Below, one piece after another: positions 1 through 7,087 of a stretch of 23,741 bases of DNA; the stretch's first letter is position 1; each line of letters starts with the position of its first letter. Source of the DNA: an uncultured Pelosinus sp. (lineage in GTDB: Bacteria > Bacillota > Negativicutes > UMGS1260); contig URQW01000043.1 in assembly GCA_900550105.1 (NCBI GenBank), forward strand, positions 1 to 23,741. Reading direction: 5' to 3'. Both the position numbers and the translations under genes were made by a program. The notes beneath the pieces were generated by a model. The model worked only from the letters and a program-made list of their open reading frames with translations. It was not told the origin of the DNA and searched no databases.

Positions 1-375
1 TACAATAAAACCAGCTGCATGTCCGCCAGGAATTCCAGAACCATGAAAAGCCGGTGTAATTCGAACTTTACCAAAATCAAAGGTGCGAGTGCCGCCGATA
101 TGCATGGGGTGAGCCTTACAGCCTTCGTCAGTGCATTTATGAGCGATTTCCGCGGTGGTGATCACAAGCGCGCCTGTGCGTTTGGCAATCGCGATGGCAT
201 CACCTAGATGATCGCCATGACCATGGGAGATAAAAATATGGGTGCAATCTATTTCATTTATTTTGGCAGTTTGAAACGGATTTTCGCTGATGTAGGGATC
301 AAAGAGAAGCGTGTGTTCACCGTTTTTTAAAGCAAAGCAGGCATGACCGTAAAAGTGAAATTGGACCATTTTCAT
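1..375 (-). CDS. UPF0173-family metal-dependent hydrolase (MBL fold), partial
   Basis: Reading the minus strand from ATG at 375 gives 125 codons that stay open to the window edge, so the C-terminal part is missing. The start is preceded by a good Shine-Dalgarno (AAAGGAGGG). The protein begins MKMVQFHFYGHACF and carries the metallo-beta-lactamase metal motif HGHGDH at residues 51-56, with an FDP motif near residue 25 and FHGSG near the cut end. This order (short N-terminus, YGHA, FDPY, HGHGDH) is that of the UPF0173/YtkL family of small Zn-dependent hydrolases, which are usually about 225 residues and have no firmly known substrate. It is transcribed divergently from the molybdopterin genes, and nothing suggests a functional link. 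The family call is strong; the reaction is unknown. Confidence 0.88.
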   Translation of the reverse strand, partial: MKMVQFHFYGHACFALKNGEHTLLFDPYISENPFQTAKINEIDCTHIFISHGHGDHLGDAIAIAKRTGALVITTAEIAHKCTDEGCKAHPMHIGGTRTFDFGKVRITPAFHGSGIPGGHAAGFIV

Positions 376-542
376 GAGCCCTCCTTTGAAATAATGTATA
401 GTAGATTTCTCTTTTTCGCGATAAAATCCTTGTTTTAGCTGTTAGATTTTTTTACCGCTGCATAACTACAGAAGGAATTTTTTTACAAATGACCGAATAA
501 AGCCTAACAAAGCATTGAACTTATGATAGAGGAGTTGACTTC
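376..542. other. divergent intergenic region
   Basis: This 167-bp AT-rich gap separates the UPF0173 gene (-) from the MoaD-like gene (+), so it must hold promoters for both. On the minus strand a TATACAT-like -10 lies about 30 bases before the ATG, but its -35 is poor. I could not define a clear plus-strand promoter, molybdate-responsive operator or molybdenum-cofactor riboswitch here. Confidence 0.4.
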
Positions 543-767
543 ATGGTCATCGAAGTGCGATTACATGAAATGTTAAAAAAATATGCGCCGAATAGCAATA
601 GCGGCATTCTAACAGCTGACGTAGCTGAGGATATGACTGTAGGGGAATTGCTGCAGGAGTTGGAACTGGATGAACAAGAAATTCAACGTATGAAGGTGAA
701 TCATGAGGCCTGTACGGCAAGATTTATTTTGCAAGATGGCGATCAGCTTGATTTATATCCTGATTAA
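543..767 (+). CDS. MoaD/ThiS-like beta-grasp protein lacking the C-terminal Gly-Gly
   Basis: The gene encodes 74 residues, preceded by GAGGAG with suitable spacing. The pattern is that of MoaD/ThiS sulfur carriers: VRLHEMLKKYAP at the N-terminus, a TVGELLQEL helix in the middle, and a DGDQLDLYPD end. The family normally ends DGDxVxxxPPxxGG, where the last glycine is adenylated and thiocarboxylated. Here the frame stops right after YPD, about five residues before the expected Gly-Gly. It sits 14 bp upstream of moaC in a molybdopterin operon, which supports the MoaD assignment. Without Gly-Gly it should not carry sulfur in the usual way, so it may be a non-carrier paralogue, may be processed differently, or may be decayed. 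The fold call is fairly secure; the role is uncertain. Confidence 0.72.
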   Translation: MVIEVRLHEMLKKYAPNSNSGILTADVAEDMTVGELLQELELDEQEIQRMKVNHEACTARFILQDGDQLDLYPD

Positions 768-781
768 AGGCGGGAAGAGAA

Positions 782-1270
782 ATGGAATTCACTCATTTTA
801 ATAAAGATGGGAAAGCCCAAATGGTCGATGTAACAGCGAAAAATGATACAGAACGACTTGCTGTTGCGGAAGGTATTATTACTATGATACCCGATACGCT
901 AGAGCTGATTCAAGCTGGTAAGATTGGCAAAGGCGACGTGTTGGCCGTAGCGCAGGTAGCTGGTATTATGGCGGCGAAACGTACAGCGGAACTTATCCCT
1001 ATGTGCCATCTGCTACTTTTGACAGGCGTGGATTTAGAGTTTACTTTATTACCAGAGGCCGCGGCAGTTCATTGTTTAGCAAAAGTGAAAACCTATGGTA
1101 AAACTGGCGTGGAAATGGAGGCTTTAACCGCTGTTTCCGCAGCTCTTCTTACGATTTACGATATGTGCAAAGCTGTTGATAAGACGATGGAGATTGGCAA
1201 AATTTCACTGTTGAAAAAAGCGGGCGGTAAAAGCGGTTTGTTTCAGAAAGTGGGGTACGAACATGTTTAG
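782..1270 (+). CDS. moaC: cyclic pyranopterin monophosphate synthase MoaC
   Basis: The 162-residue product is full length for MoaC, which converts the MoaA product 3',8-cyclo-7,8-dihydro-GTP to cyclic pyranopterin monophosphate in molybdopterin synthesis. Visible signatures are MVDVT at 14-18, AAKRTAELIPMCH at 64-76, KTYGKTGVEMEAL at 103-115, and the active-site stretch YDMCKAVDK at 126-134, with a KSG motif near the C-terminus. A purine-rich ribosome site (GGCGGGAAGAG) lies just before ATG 782. It is followed by the mogA-type gene with an 8-base overlap, so the two are translationally coupled. MoaA, MoaE and MoeA are not in the window. Confidence in the family is very high. Confidence 0.97.
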   Translation: MEFTHFNKDGKAQMVDVTAKNDTERLAVAEGIITMIPDTLELIQAGKIGKGDVLAVAQVAGIMAAKRTAELIPMCHLLLLTGVDLEFTLLPEAAAVHCLAKVKTYGKTGVEMEALTAVSAALLTIYDMCKAVDKTMEIGKISLLKKAGGKSGLFQKVGYEHV

Positions 1271-1751
1271 AATTGGAATTCTTACAGCAAGTGATAAGGG
1301 ATCGCGCGGTGAACGACGTGATGAAAGCGGGGAACTCATTCAGTCGCTTATTGCTCATTTTGGCACGGTCATAGCTTATCAGATTGTTGCGGATGATCAA
1401 ATGGAGCTACAGCAGGCTTTATGTCAGATGGCTGACAAAGAACAAGCAGATCTCATTCTAACGACAGGGGGAACTGGTCTGGGGCCGCGCGATGTGACGC
1501 CAGAAGCCACGCTTGCAGTGATTGATCGTCAAGTGCCAGGGATTCCTGAAGCCATGCGAGCCAAGTCGCTTACGATTACCCCACGGGCGATGTTGAGTCG
1601 GGCGACAGCAGGACTGCGCGGTCGTACGTTGATCGTAAATCTTCCCGGCAGCCCGAAAGGCGTGAAAGAATGTCTTGAAGTGATATTGCCAACCTTGCAG
1701 CATGGTTTGGAAATTATGCGCGGTGACGCGACAGAATGTGCGAGAAGTTAA
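1263..1751 (+). CDS. mog: molybdopterin adenylyltransferase, MogA/MoaB type
   Basis: This is a 162-residue protein of the MogA/MoaB family, which adenylylates molybdopterin before metal insertion. It starts inside the end of moaC (ATG 1263, moaC stop 1268-1270). Motifs include GILTASDKGSRGERRDESG at 5-23, the pterin-binding TTGGTGLGPRDVTPEAT at 67-83, and LPGSPKG towards the C-terminus. Its length fits the short single-domain form rather than MoeA or a Cnx1 fusion. With moaC and the MoaD-like gene it forms a three-gene cofactor unit. MoaB and MogA are close relatives and sequence reading does not separate them, so the symbol is given at family level. Confidence 0.93.
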   Translation: MFRIGILTASDKGSRGERRDESGELIQSLIAHFGTVIAYQIVADDQMELQQALCQMADKEQADLILTTGGTGLGPRDVTPEATLAVIDRQVPGIPEAMRAKSLTITPRAMLSRATAGLRGRTLIVNLPGSPKGVKECLEVILPTLQHGLEIMRGDATECARS

Positions 1752-1790
1752 CAGTTTTATCGTTTTTGACAAAAAAACAATAAAATAGTG

Positions 1791-1819
1791 TTGACATATA
1801 AGCGTCTTTTTGATAAACT
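1791..1819 (+). promoter_or_regulatory. sigma-A type promoter of the T-box/aroF/tyrA transcript
   Basis: TTGACA at 1791-1796 is a perfect -35 box. After 17 bases comes TAAACT at 1814-1819, a fair -10. Transcription would start near 1826, just ahead of the T-box leader. A second TTGACA-like hexamer lies about 25 bp upstream (near 1766) but has no well-spaced -10. Confidence 0.75.
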
Positions 1820-1844
1820 TACAAACAACGAAATGCGATGAACA

Positions 1845-2090
1845 GAAGAAGTAAGATAGCGTAAAGTTGCAGAGAGTCAGGGGGTGGTGAAACCTGATAC
1901 TTATTCTATCTGAAATACATCTGGAAGCAGCAGGCCGAACTGTAAGTAGGCTGAGCCGGAGCGCCACCGTTATCAGAGGCTAAGGTATCGGCATAGGCCC
2001 GTACCTGAATGAGCGGCTTGCATAGCAAGCAGGGTGGTACCGCGGAATTAACTTCCGTCCCTGATTTGAGGGATGGGAGTTTTTATTTTA
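1845..2090 (+). promoter_or_regulatory. T-box riboswitch, tyrosine (UAC) specifier
   Basis: This leader fills most of the 368-bp gap between the mog and aroF genes. Stem I shows the AGAGAG motif at 1871-1876 and a distal hairpin with a GGTGAA-type loop (TCAGG...CCTGA, about 1877-1896). The likely specifier loop reads TGAAATACAT with UAC (Tyr) at 1916-1918. The conserved T-box AGGGTGGTACCGCGG begins at 2031; its TGGT bulge (2035-2038) would pair with an ACCA tRNA end, matching the A discriminator of tRNA-Tyr. It overlaps a 13-bp terminator stem (2050-2062 with 2069-2081) followed by a T-rich run. Uncharged tRNA-Tyr should stabilise the antiterminator. The tyrosine reading agrees with the downstream aroF and tyrA genes. 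Confidence 0.9.
2050..2090 (+). terminator. T-box-controlled intrinsic terminator
   Basis: A 13-bp stem pairs 2050-2062 (AACTTCCGTCCCT) with 2069-2081 (AGGGATGGGAGTT, allowing G-T pairs), followed by TTTATTTTA. Its 5' arm is shared with the T-box antiterminator, so the two structures exclude each other. Confidence 0.88.
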
Positions 2091-2119
2091 CCCAAAAACA
2101 AGTAGGAGGCTAGTATATT

Positions 2120-3136
2120 ATGATTATTGTAATGAAACCAGAGGCAAAGGAAGAGGAAGTTCAAAAAGTAGTAGCAAAGGTTACGGCAGCAGGTTTAAAA
2201 GTCCATTTATCACAAGGTAGCCTTCGGACGATTATTGGCGTTATTGGCGATAAAAAGGCGATAGCCGAGTTGCCAGTGGTGGTAATGAAAGGTGTAGAAA
2301 AGATTGTGCCTGTGACAACAAGCTATAAATTAGTCAGCAGAGAATTTCATCCGGAAAATTCTGTAATTACAGTAAATGGTTTTGAAATTGGCGGCAAAAA
2401 TCTAGCTGTTATGGCCGGGCCTTGCGCTGTAGAGAGTGAGGAACAGCTACTAGAATCAGCAAAAATCGTTAAAGCGGCAGGAGCTCAGTTTTTACGGGGC
2501 GGCGCTTACAAACCGCGCACATCGCCTTATTCTTTCCAGGGGCTGGAAGAAGAGGGGCTAAAATATTTAGCGAAAGCAAGAGAGTTGACGGGTCTTTCCA
2601 TTGTCACCGAAGTCGTAGATAGTCACTCTGTACCTGTTGTTAGTCAGTACGCCGATATTTTACAAATCGGGGCAAGAAATATGCAAAACTTTCAGCTGCT
2701 TAAAGCGGTGGGAAAAGCGGATCGACCAGTATTACTAAAACGCGGTATTTCTGCAACGATTGATGAGTGGCTCAATGCAGCAGAATACATTTTAAGCGAA
2801 GGAAACAGTCAGGTTATTTTCTGTGAACGAGGAATCCGGACTTTTGAGACCCATACGAGAAATACCCTTGATTTAAGCGCTGTAGCCGCTTTAAAAGAGT
2901 TAAGTCATTTGCCTGTTATTGTCGATCCGAGCCATGGAACAGGTGTCCGTAGCCTAGTAGGACCGATGGCGAAAGCCGCGATTGCCGCTGGCGCTGACGG
3001 ATTAATTATTGAAGCTCATCCCAATCCAGCAGAAGCTTTGTCAGATGGTGCGCAGTCTTTAAATCCAGAAGACTTCCAAAGCCTTATGGAGAGTCTTAAT
3101 AAAATTGCTCAAGCTGTAGATCGGAAGCTCGTATGA
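2120..3136 (+). CDS. aroF: 3-deoxy-7-phosphoheptulonate (DAHP) synthase with N-terminal regulatory domain
   Basis: The 338-residue enzyme joins phosphoenolpyruvate and erythrose 4-phosphate in the first step of aromatic amino acid synthesis. Residues 1 to about 75 form a ferredoxin/ACT-like regulatory domain (MIIVMKPEA..., GVIGDK), as in the Thermotoga-type DAHP synthases. The barrel follows, with AGPCAVESEEQL from 99 (metal-binding Cys102), LRGGAYKPRTSPYSFQG from 125, CERGIRTFE, DPSHGTG and EAHPNPAEALSDG. An AGGAGG site precedes ATG 2120. It lies behind a tyrosine T-box and overlaps tyrA by ATGA. The regulatory domain suggests additional feedback by tyrosine or phenylalanine; which one cannot be read from sequence. 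Confidence 0.96.
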   Translation: MIIVMKPEAKEEEVQKVVAKVTAAGLKVHLSQGSLRTIIGVIGDKKAIAELPVVVMKGVEKIVPVTTSYKLVSREFHPENSVITVNGFEIGGKNLAVMAGPCAVESEEQLLESAKIVKAAGAQFLRGGAYKPRTSPYSFQGLEEEGLKYLAKARELTGLSIVTEVVDSHSVPVVSQYADILQIGARNMQNFQLLKAVGKADRPVLLKRGISATIDEWLNAAEYILSEGNSQVIFCERGIRTFETHTRNTLDLSAVAALKELSHLPVIVDPSHGTGVRSLVGPMAKAAIAAGADGLIIEAHPNPAEALSDGAQSLNPEDFQSLMESLNKIAQAVDRKLV

Positions 3137-4011
3137 AAGAAAAAGTGATTGCCATTCTTGGACTGGGGCTGATTGGCGGCTCTATCGGGCTTGCCTTGAC
3201 AAGAAAGTGCGATCAGCGGCGAATTATTTTGGGCTGGGATCAATCGCAAGAGGCAATGGACTGCGCTGTGGCGAGAGGAGCCATTGATCGCACCATAACA
3301 GCATGGGAAGATCTTGCCACAGTTGATGTCATTTTCCTTTGTACTCCCATGCAAAGTATTTTGCCTTTGGTAAATGAGATACGACCCCATATAAAACCAG
3401 GTGCTATTTTAACAGATGTGGGCAGTGTGAAAAAATGCCTCTATGAAGCTTTAAGCAGTCCGACAGAAGACTTTTATTATATCGGTGGCCATCCCATGGC
3501 GGGAAGAGAAAAAAGCGGCATAGAAGCAGCTCAGGCCGATCTGTTTGTTAATAAACGCTATATCTTGATTCCATCAGCTCATGTACCGATAGAGGCAGTG
3601 GCACTTTTAAAAGGACTGATAACGGACCTGGCAGCAGACATTTCATTTATGGCGCCAGACAGCCATGATCGCTATGCTGCCGTTATTAGCCATCTGCCCC
3701 ATGTAGCAGCCGCTGGTCTAGTCAATACGCTAGGCTGTTATGAAGAAAGTGAAGAAATTCTTAATTTGGCTGGCGGCGGTTTTCGTGATACCACGCGAAT
3801 TGCTTCATCCAATGCGATTATGTGGACAGATATCTGTCTTACTAATAAAGCGGAAATTATCACAAGCATAAAAAAATATCAGTTGGTTTTAGACCAACTG
3901 ATTGATTCGATCGAGCAAGAAGAAGAGACTAGTATAAAAGAATTTTTTGCAGCGGCAAAACAGCGCCGTGATCGGTTGTTAGATTGGTGTGATACTAAGA
4001 AATCTATCTAG
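3133..4011 (+). CDS. tyrA: prephenate dehydrogenase TyrA
   Basis: The 292-residue protein oxidatively decarboxylates prephenate to 4-hydroxyphenylpyruvate with NAD(P), the committed step to tyrosine. The Rossmann motif GLGLIGGSIGL is at 10-20. Prephenate-site motifs are GGHPMAGREKSG and ISHLPHVAA, and the C-terminal helical domain holds GGGFRDTTRIA. It ends soon after that domain, so it lacks the C-terminal ACT domain of Bacillus-type TyrA; end-product control may therefore rest on the T-box and on the AroF regulatory domain. The start overlaps the aroF stop (ATGA at 3133-3136), which indicates coupled translation. The 3' end overlaps the convergent SGNH hydrolase gene by 8 bp. Confidence 0.95.
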   Translation: MKEKVIAILGLGLIGGSIGLALTRKCDQRRIILGWDQSQEAMDCAVARGAIDRTITAWEDLATVDVIFLCTPMQSILPLVNEIRPHIKPGAILTDVGSVKKCLYEALSSPTEDFYYIGGHPMAGREKSGIEAAQADLFVNKRYILIPSAHVPIEAVALLKGLITDLAADISFMAPDSHDRYAAVISHLPHVAAAGLVNTLGCYEESEEILNLAGGGFRDTTRIASSNAIMWTDICLTNKAEIITSIKKYQLVLDQLIDSIEQEEETSIKEFFAAAKQRRDRLLDWCDTKKSI

Positions 4012-5617
4012 TTACCCGACTCCAGTTGAGATTGATGATTTGTCCCATCAACTTTTTCCCCGCTAAATCAGGATGGAGTCCATCTAGGCCGTAGTATTCG
4101 GGCAATAAGCCATCAGGACCAGTCATAAAGGGTTCAAGATCAATAAAGTAAGGTTGACTTCTGATGAAACGGTTTACTTCATGAAACTGCGACTTCCAAT
4201 TTGGTGAGGTTTCTTCATTAAAGGCTCGGTTAATATTATCGGGATTGATGGGAGGCAGCGTTAGAAAGATTGGCCGAATTCCATTTTTTAAGCATTTGTC
4301 ACGCATTTTTGCCAAATCGCTAATAACCTGGCTAGCTGGTATGCCACCGCGTAAGCTGTTAGATCCTCCCATAATAATCAGATATTTAGGATGATACGGC
4401 AGAACATCCGCGTCAAATCGCGCTAGCATAGATTCTGATGTATCACCGCTTTTGCCTAAATTGACTGTGGGAAACTGAAAATATGTCTGGTAACTGTATT
4501 CCCAGTCGGAGGGGGAGTAGGAAATAGCGCCGCCGCCATGCGTAATGCTATCGCCTAAAGTCGCACTGTAGGCGCCTTTACTTAGATCGACTGTAAACGG
4601 GGCGCAATCTGAATATTCACCGACTGGAGCTCCCGCTTCATCAAAGCCTCTGACTCGCCAGTAGTAGATACCTGGCTTGCTGCGTGGCGTTTCATCGTAG
4701 CAGTCATTGCCTGTTGTTACAAACTTTGTATCAAGGCGATAAGGCGATGGCGCTACGCCGTTGGAATGATCCGGTTGGCTTAGAATTTCTACTTCATAGC
4801 CGCTAACTCGCTGCAAGGGAATCCAACTATAGACAGGGTAAAGCGGTGTAGCCATACCATTTTGATTGAAAAAATTGTTAATTATAGGATGTAAAACTTC
4901 TTTTTTATTATGGTCAATATGAAGCTCTGTTGCATCGGAAAAAACGCCGATAGGATTGCCATAATAATCAAGGGCTCGTACGCGCCAGTAAAAGGTCGTT
5001 TCCGGTCTATCGCTTACGTCTAGTTGGTAACCGTTTGTATAGACTTCTTGCGTACTAAACAGATGATGGGCTGATAGTGCCGAGCCATTTGGATTTTCCG
5101 GCGGACTTGTGAGAATTTCTAATTCATAGGATACAGCTGTGGAAATGGCTTTCCACATAAGAATCGGTGTATCAGAGACGATTTGATTTTCGACTGGCTT
5201 GAGTGGAACTGGTTTGTAATAGTTTGTATCAGGTTCTTGCGTATCATATGCTTTGACAAGCGAAATGACATCAGAAGGAGTTCCCAGCGGATGTTGCAAG
5301 AGACCAATCGCTGTAACCCGCCAATACGTATGGGCTTTCAGTAAAGGATCAATTGTAAAATGATTCGTCCAACTATAAAAGCTTGTTAAGGTTTGTACGT
5401 TTTCGCTGCGGTGGGGATTGGTGGGATTGCTTGTTAAAACTTCGATTTTATATAATACGGGAATGGGGAGCCGCGTCCAGTGTAATACAATTTGTTCCCC
5501 TTCGAGTGAGGCCTCTAACTGTGGTTTAAAATGGGTAAACCCCAAAAAATTAGTCGCTTCCAGTATATAAAAACATAGAATAATCGCGAAAAGCGTAATG
5601 AAAAGACGTTTTATCAA
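4004..5617 (-). CDS. secreted or membrane-anchored SGNH/GDSL hydrolase with three Ig/FN3-like repeats
   Basis: The gene encodes 537 residues from a TTG start at 5617, with a weak AGGTG site upstream; no better start is in frame. Residues about 5-20 are a hydrophobic helix after KR, a signal peptide or membrane anchor. Three related modules follow, at about 45-118, 150-232 and 258-342. Each has a Y-x-x/E-I/V-E-I/V-L-T/S stretch and a YWRV...G.P.G..SD ending, like fibronectin III domains. The C-terminal SGNH domain shows block I GDSIT (Ser357), a Gly block near 391, block III GGSN (Asn420) and block V DGLHPD (Asp512, His515), so the catalytic set looks complete. Substrate is unknown; acetyl esters of surface polysaccharide are plausible. 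It is monocistronic and convergent with tyrA. Confidence 0.88.
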   Translation of the reverse strand: MIKRLFITLFAIILCFYILEATNFLGFTHFKPQLEASLEGEQIVLHWTRLPIPVLYKIEVLTSNPTNPHRSENVQTLTSFYSWTNHFTIDPLLKAHTYWRVTAIGLLQHPLGTPSDVISLVKAYDTQEPDTNYYKPVPLKPVENQIVSDTPILMWKAISTAVSYELEILTSPPENPNGSALSAHHLFSTQEVYTNGYQLDVSDRPETTFYWRVRALDYYGNPIGVFSDATELHIDHNKKEVLHPIINNFFNQNGMATPLYPVYSWIPLQRVSGYEVEILSQPDHSNGVAPSPYRLDTKFVTTGNDCYDETPRSKPGIYYWRVRGFDEAGAPVGEYSDCAPFTVDLSKGAYSATLGDSITHGGGAISYSPSDWEYSYQTYFQFPTVNLGKSGDTSESMLARFDADVLPYHPKYLIIMGGSNSLRGGIPASQVISDLAKMRDKCLKNGIRPIFLTLPPINPDNINRAFNEETSPNWKSQFHEVNRFIRSQPYFIDLEPFMTGPDGLLPEYYGLDGLHPDLAGKKLMGQIINLNWSRVTR

Positions 5618-5648
5618 GAATCAATGCACCTACTTTGAACGTTAACTT

Positions 5649-5657
5649 ATTATAGCA
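5649..5657 (-). promoter_or_regulatory. extended -10 promoter for the SGNH hydrolase gene
   Basis: On the minus strand the sequence reads TGCTATAAT: a perfect -10 hexamer (5654-5649) with an upstream TG. There is no good -35 at 17 bp, which fits an extended -10 promoter. The start would be near 5642, giving a leader of about 25 bases before TTG 5617. Confidence 0.6.
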
Positions 5658-5717
5658 ATATCTACTTTATATTATCACAATTTAGTCGCAAATGACTATG
5701 AAAAGCTTGATCAATGG

Positions 5718-5766
5718 AAAAACAAGGATTTTGGCACTGCGCCAAGCCTTGTTTTTTCTTTTTTAC
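5718..5766 (+). terminator. strong intrinsic terminator between divergent genes
   Basis: A 10-bp outer stem (AAAAACAAGG 5718-5727 with CCTTGTTTTT 5747-5756) and an inner stem (TTGGC 5731-5735 with GCCAA 5741-5745) are followed by T-rich sequence to 5766. On the minus strand it is also followed by five T's, so it may work in both directions. It lies between the divergent SGNH hydrolase and kinase genes, where no annotated transcript needs a plus-strand terminator. Confidence 0.75.
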
Positions 5767-5866
5767 CAAAATTTCGTCATAATCTGAGCAGGAAACAGCC
5801 GAGAAAGCGGGAAATGAAATATAAGAGATAGCTGCTCACTTATAAAGGAAAAGCGAGGAGTTACAA

Positions 5867-7087
5867 ATGACGCAGGAAGATCGTCTATTGGAATTAACAA
5901 AGCTCAAGGAAGAGCTGGCTGCTGCGAAAGAAGAGGTCCGAAAGGCTAAGCTGGCTAAGGATGAATTTTTGACAAATATCGGTCATGAAATTCGTACTCC
6001 TCTAAACGGAATTTTAGGAATGAGCGAATTATTGTTGCAATCGGAACTAGTGCCGCAGCAACAGGAGTATGTCGCCATGATTTATGAATCGGCTTCCTTA
6101 CTATTAACGATTCTTACGGAGTTGATTGATTATTCGGAGGCGGCGGCGGATAAACTGATTTTTGACACGCGCTTATTTCAACCACGCCAGATCATGCATA
6201 CCATGCATGCGCTATTGCAGTCGGAAGCGGCGGCAAAAGCGTTGGAGCTAGCGTTTCACGTGGATGAAAATGTTCCAGAGCAGCTTGTTGGCGATCCTGT
6301 TCGCTTACAGCAAGTGATTTTGAATCTTGCTGCCAATGCAATAAAATTTACAAGCCAAGGGAATATAACGGTGTCGATGAAGGCTGTCGATATTCAAAGC
6401 AATTGTTTGTGGTTGCGCGTGACTGTTGCCGATACGGGAATTGGAATTGCGTCGGAGGACTGTGAGAAGCTCTTTGCGCCTTTTGTGCAGGCCGACGGTT
6501 CCTCAACACGCCAATTTGGCGGTACAGGCATGGGACTTGCTTTATGCCGCAAATTTATTGAAAAAATGGGTGGGAAAATCGGTGTTGCTAGTGAACTTGG
6601 CAAGGGTTCGTCTTTTTGGTTCGTAGCGCCTTTTGGCATAGAAGCGGTTAATTTATTTGCTTTTGATTCTTTGGGACAAACGACTTGTTTGCTACAGGAT
6701 AGAGCAGTTGAACTCGGTCAAATTGAGGCTCTGCTCACACTAGAAAGTTCTGGTGCTGAGAACTTTGTTTATGAATTGATTACCATATATTTACAGGAGG
6801 CGCCAACGAGTTTTTCTGATCTTGCGGTAGCTTTGCAGCAAGAAAATAGTAAAGAGTTTATTATATTGCTTCATAATTTAAAATCAAGTAGTACTAGCTT
6901 GGGAGCTAGGCGCTTTAGTCGCTTGCTGCAACAGATGGAACAATGGGCGAATCAAGGAAATTTCGCCGAATGTCGTCAGCATTTTGCGGCGCTAGAAAGT
7001 GAGTTTCAGCAAGTGTATAAAGAATTAGAAGATTTGATTTCGAATAAACAGTCAGTGCAGTTGCCTGCCAAGGAAAACGAAACATGA
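5867..7087 (+). CDS. soluble histidine kinase with C-terminal HPt domain
   Basis: The product is 406 residues with no membrane segment and no recognisable sensor domain. Residues 1-30 are charged and probably coiled coil. The HisKA H-box is FLTNIGHEIRTPLNG with phospho-acceptor His40. The ATPase domain has the N-box NLAANAIKF (Asn157), G1 DTGIG at 189-193 and G2 GGTGMG at 218-223. A linker leads to an HPt domain from about 280, with HNLKSSSTSLGA placing a second phospho-acceptor at His336. A receiver domain, usually present between kinase and HPt in hybrid kinases, is absent. Start ATG 5867 follows GCGAGGAG. The 3' end overlaps the response regulator by ATGA, so the two are coupled and probably cognate. 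The signal is unknown; a partner protein may supply it. Confidence 0.92.
   Translation: MTQEDRLLELTKLKEELAAAKEEVRKAKLAKDEFLTNIGHEIRTPLNGILGMSELLLQSELVPQQQEYVAMIYESASLLLTILTELIDYSEAAADKLIFDTRLFQPRQIMHTMHALLQSEAAAKALELAFHVDENVPEQLVGDPVRLQQVILNLAANAIKFTSQGNITVSMKAVDIQSNCLWLRVTVADTGIGIASEDCEKLFAPFVQADGSSTRQFGGTGMGLALCRKFIEKMGGKIGVASELGKGSSFWFVAPFGIEAVNLFAFDSLGQTTCLLQDRAVELGQIEALLTLESSGAENFVYELITIYLQEAPTSFSDLAVALQQENSKEFIILLHNLKSSSTSLGARRFSRLLQQMEQWANQGNFAECRQHFAALESEFQQVYKELEDLISNKQSVQLPAKENET

Noticed and set aside
760..800. Programmed +1 frameshift adding a Gly-Gly tail to the MoaD-like protein
   Set aside because: The Gly-Gly codons coincide with the G-rich ribosome site of moaC, the +1 frame does not stop soon after Gly-Gly, and no slippery sequence is evident.
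1751..1790. AT-rich inverted repeat after mog as a terminator
   Set aside because: The pairing is almost all A-T with a mismatch, and no T-run follows. It overlaps the promoter region of the T-box transcript.
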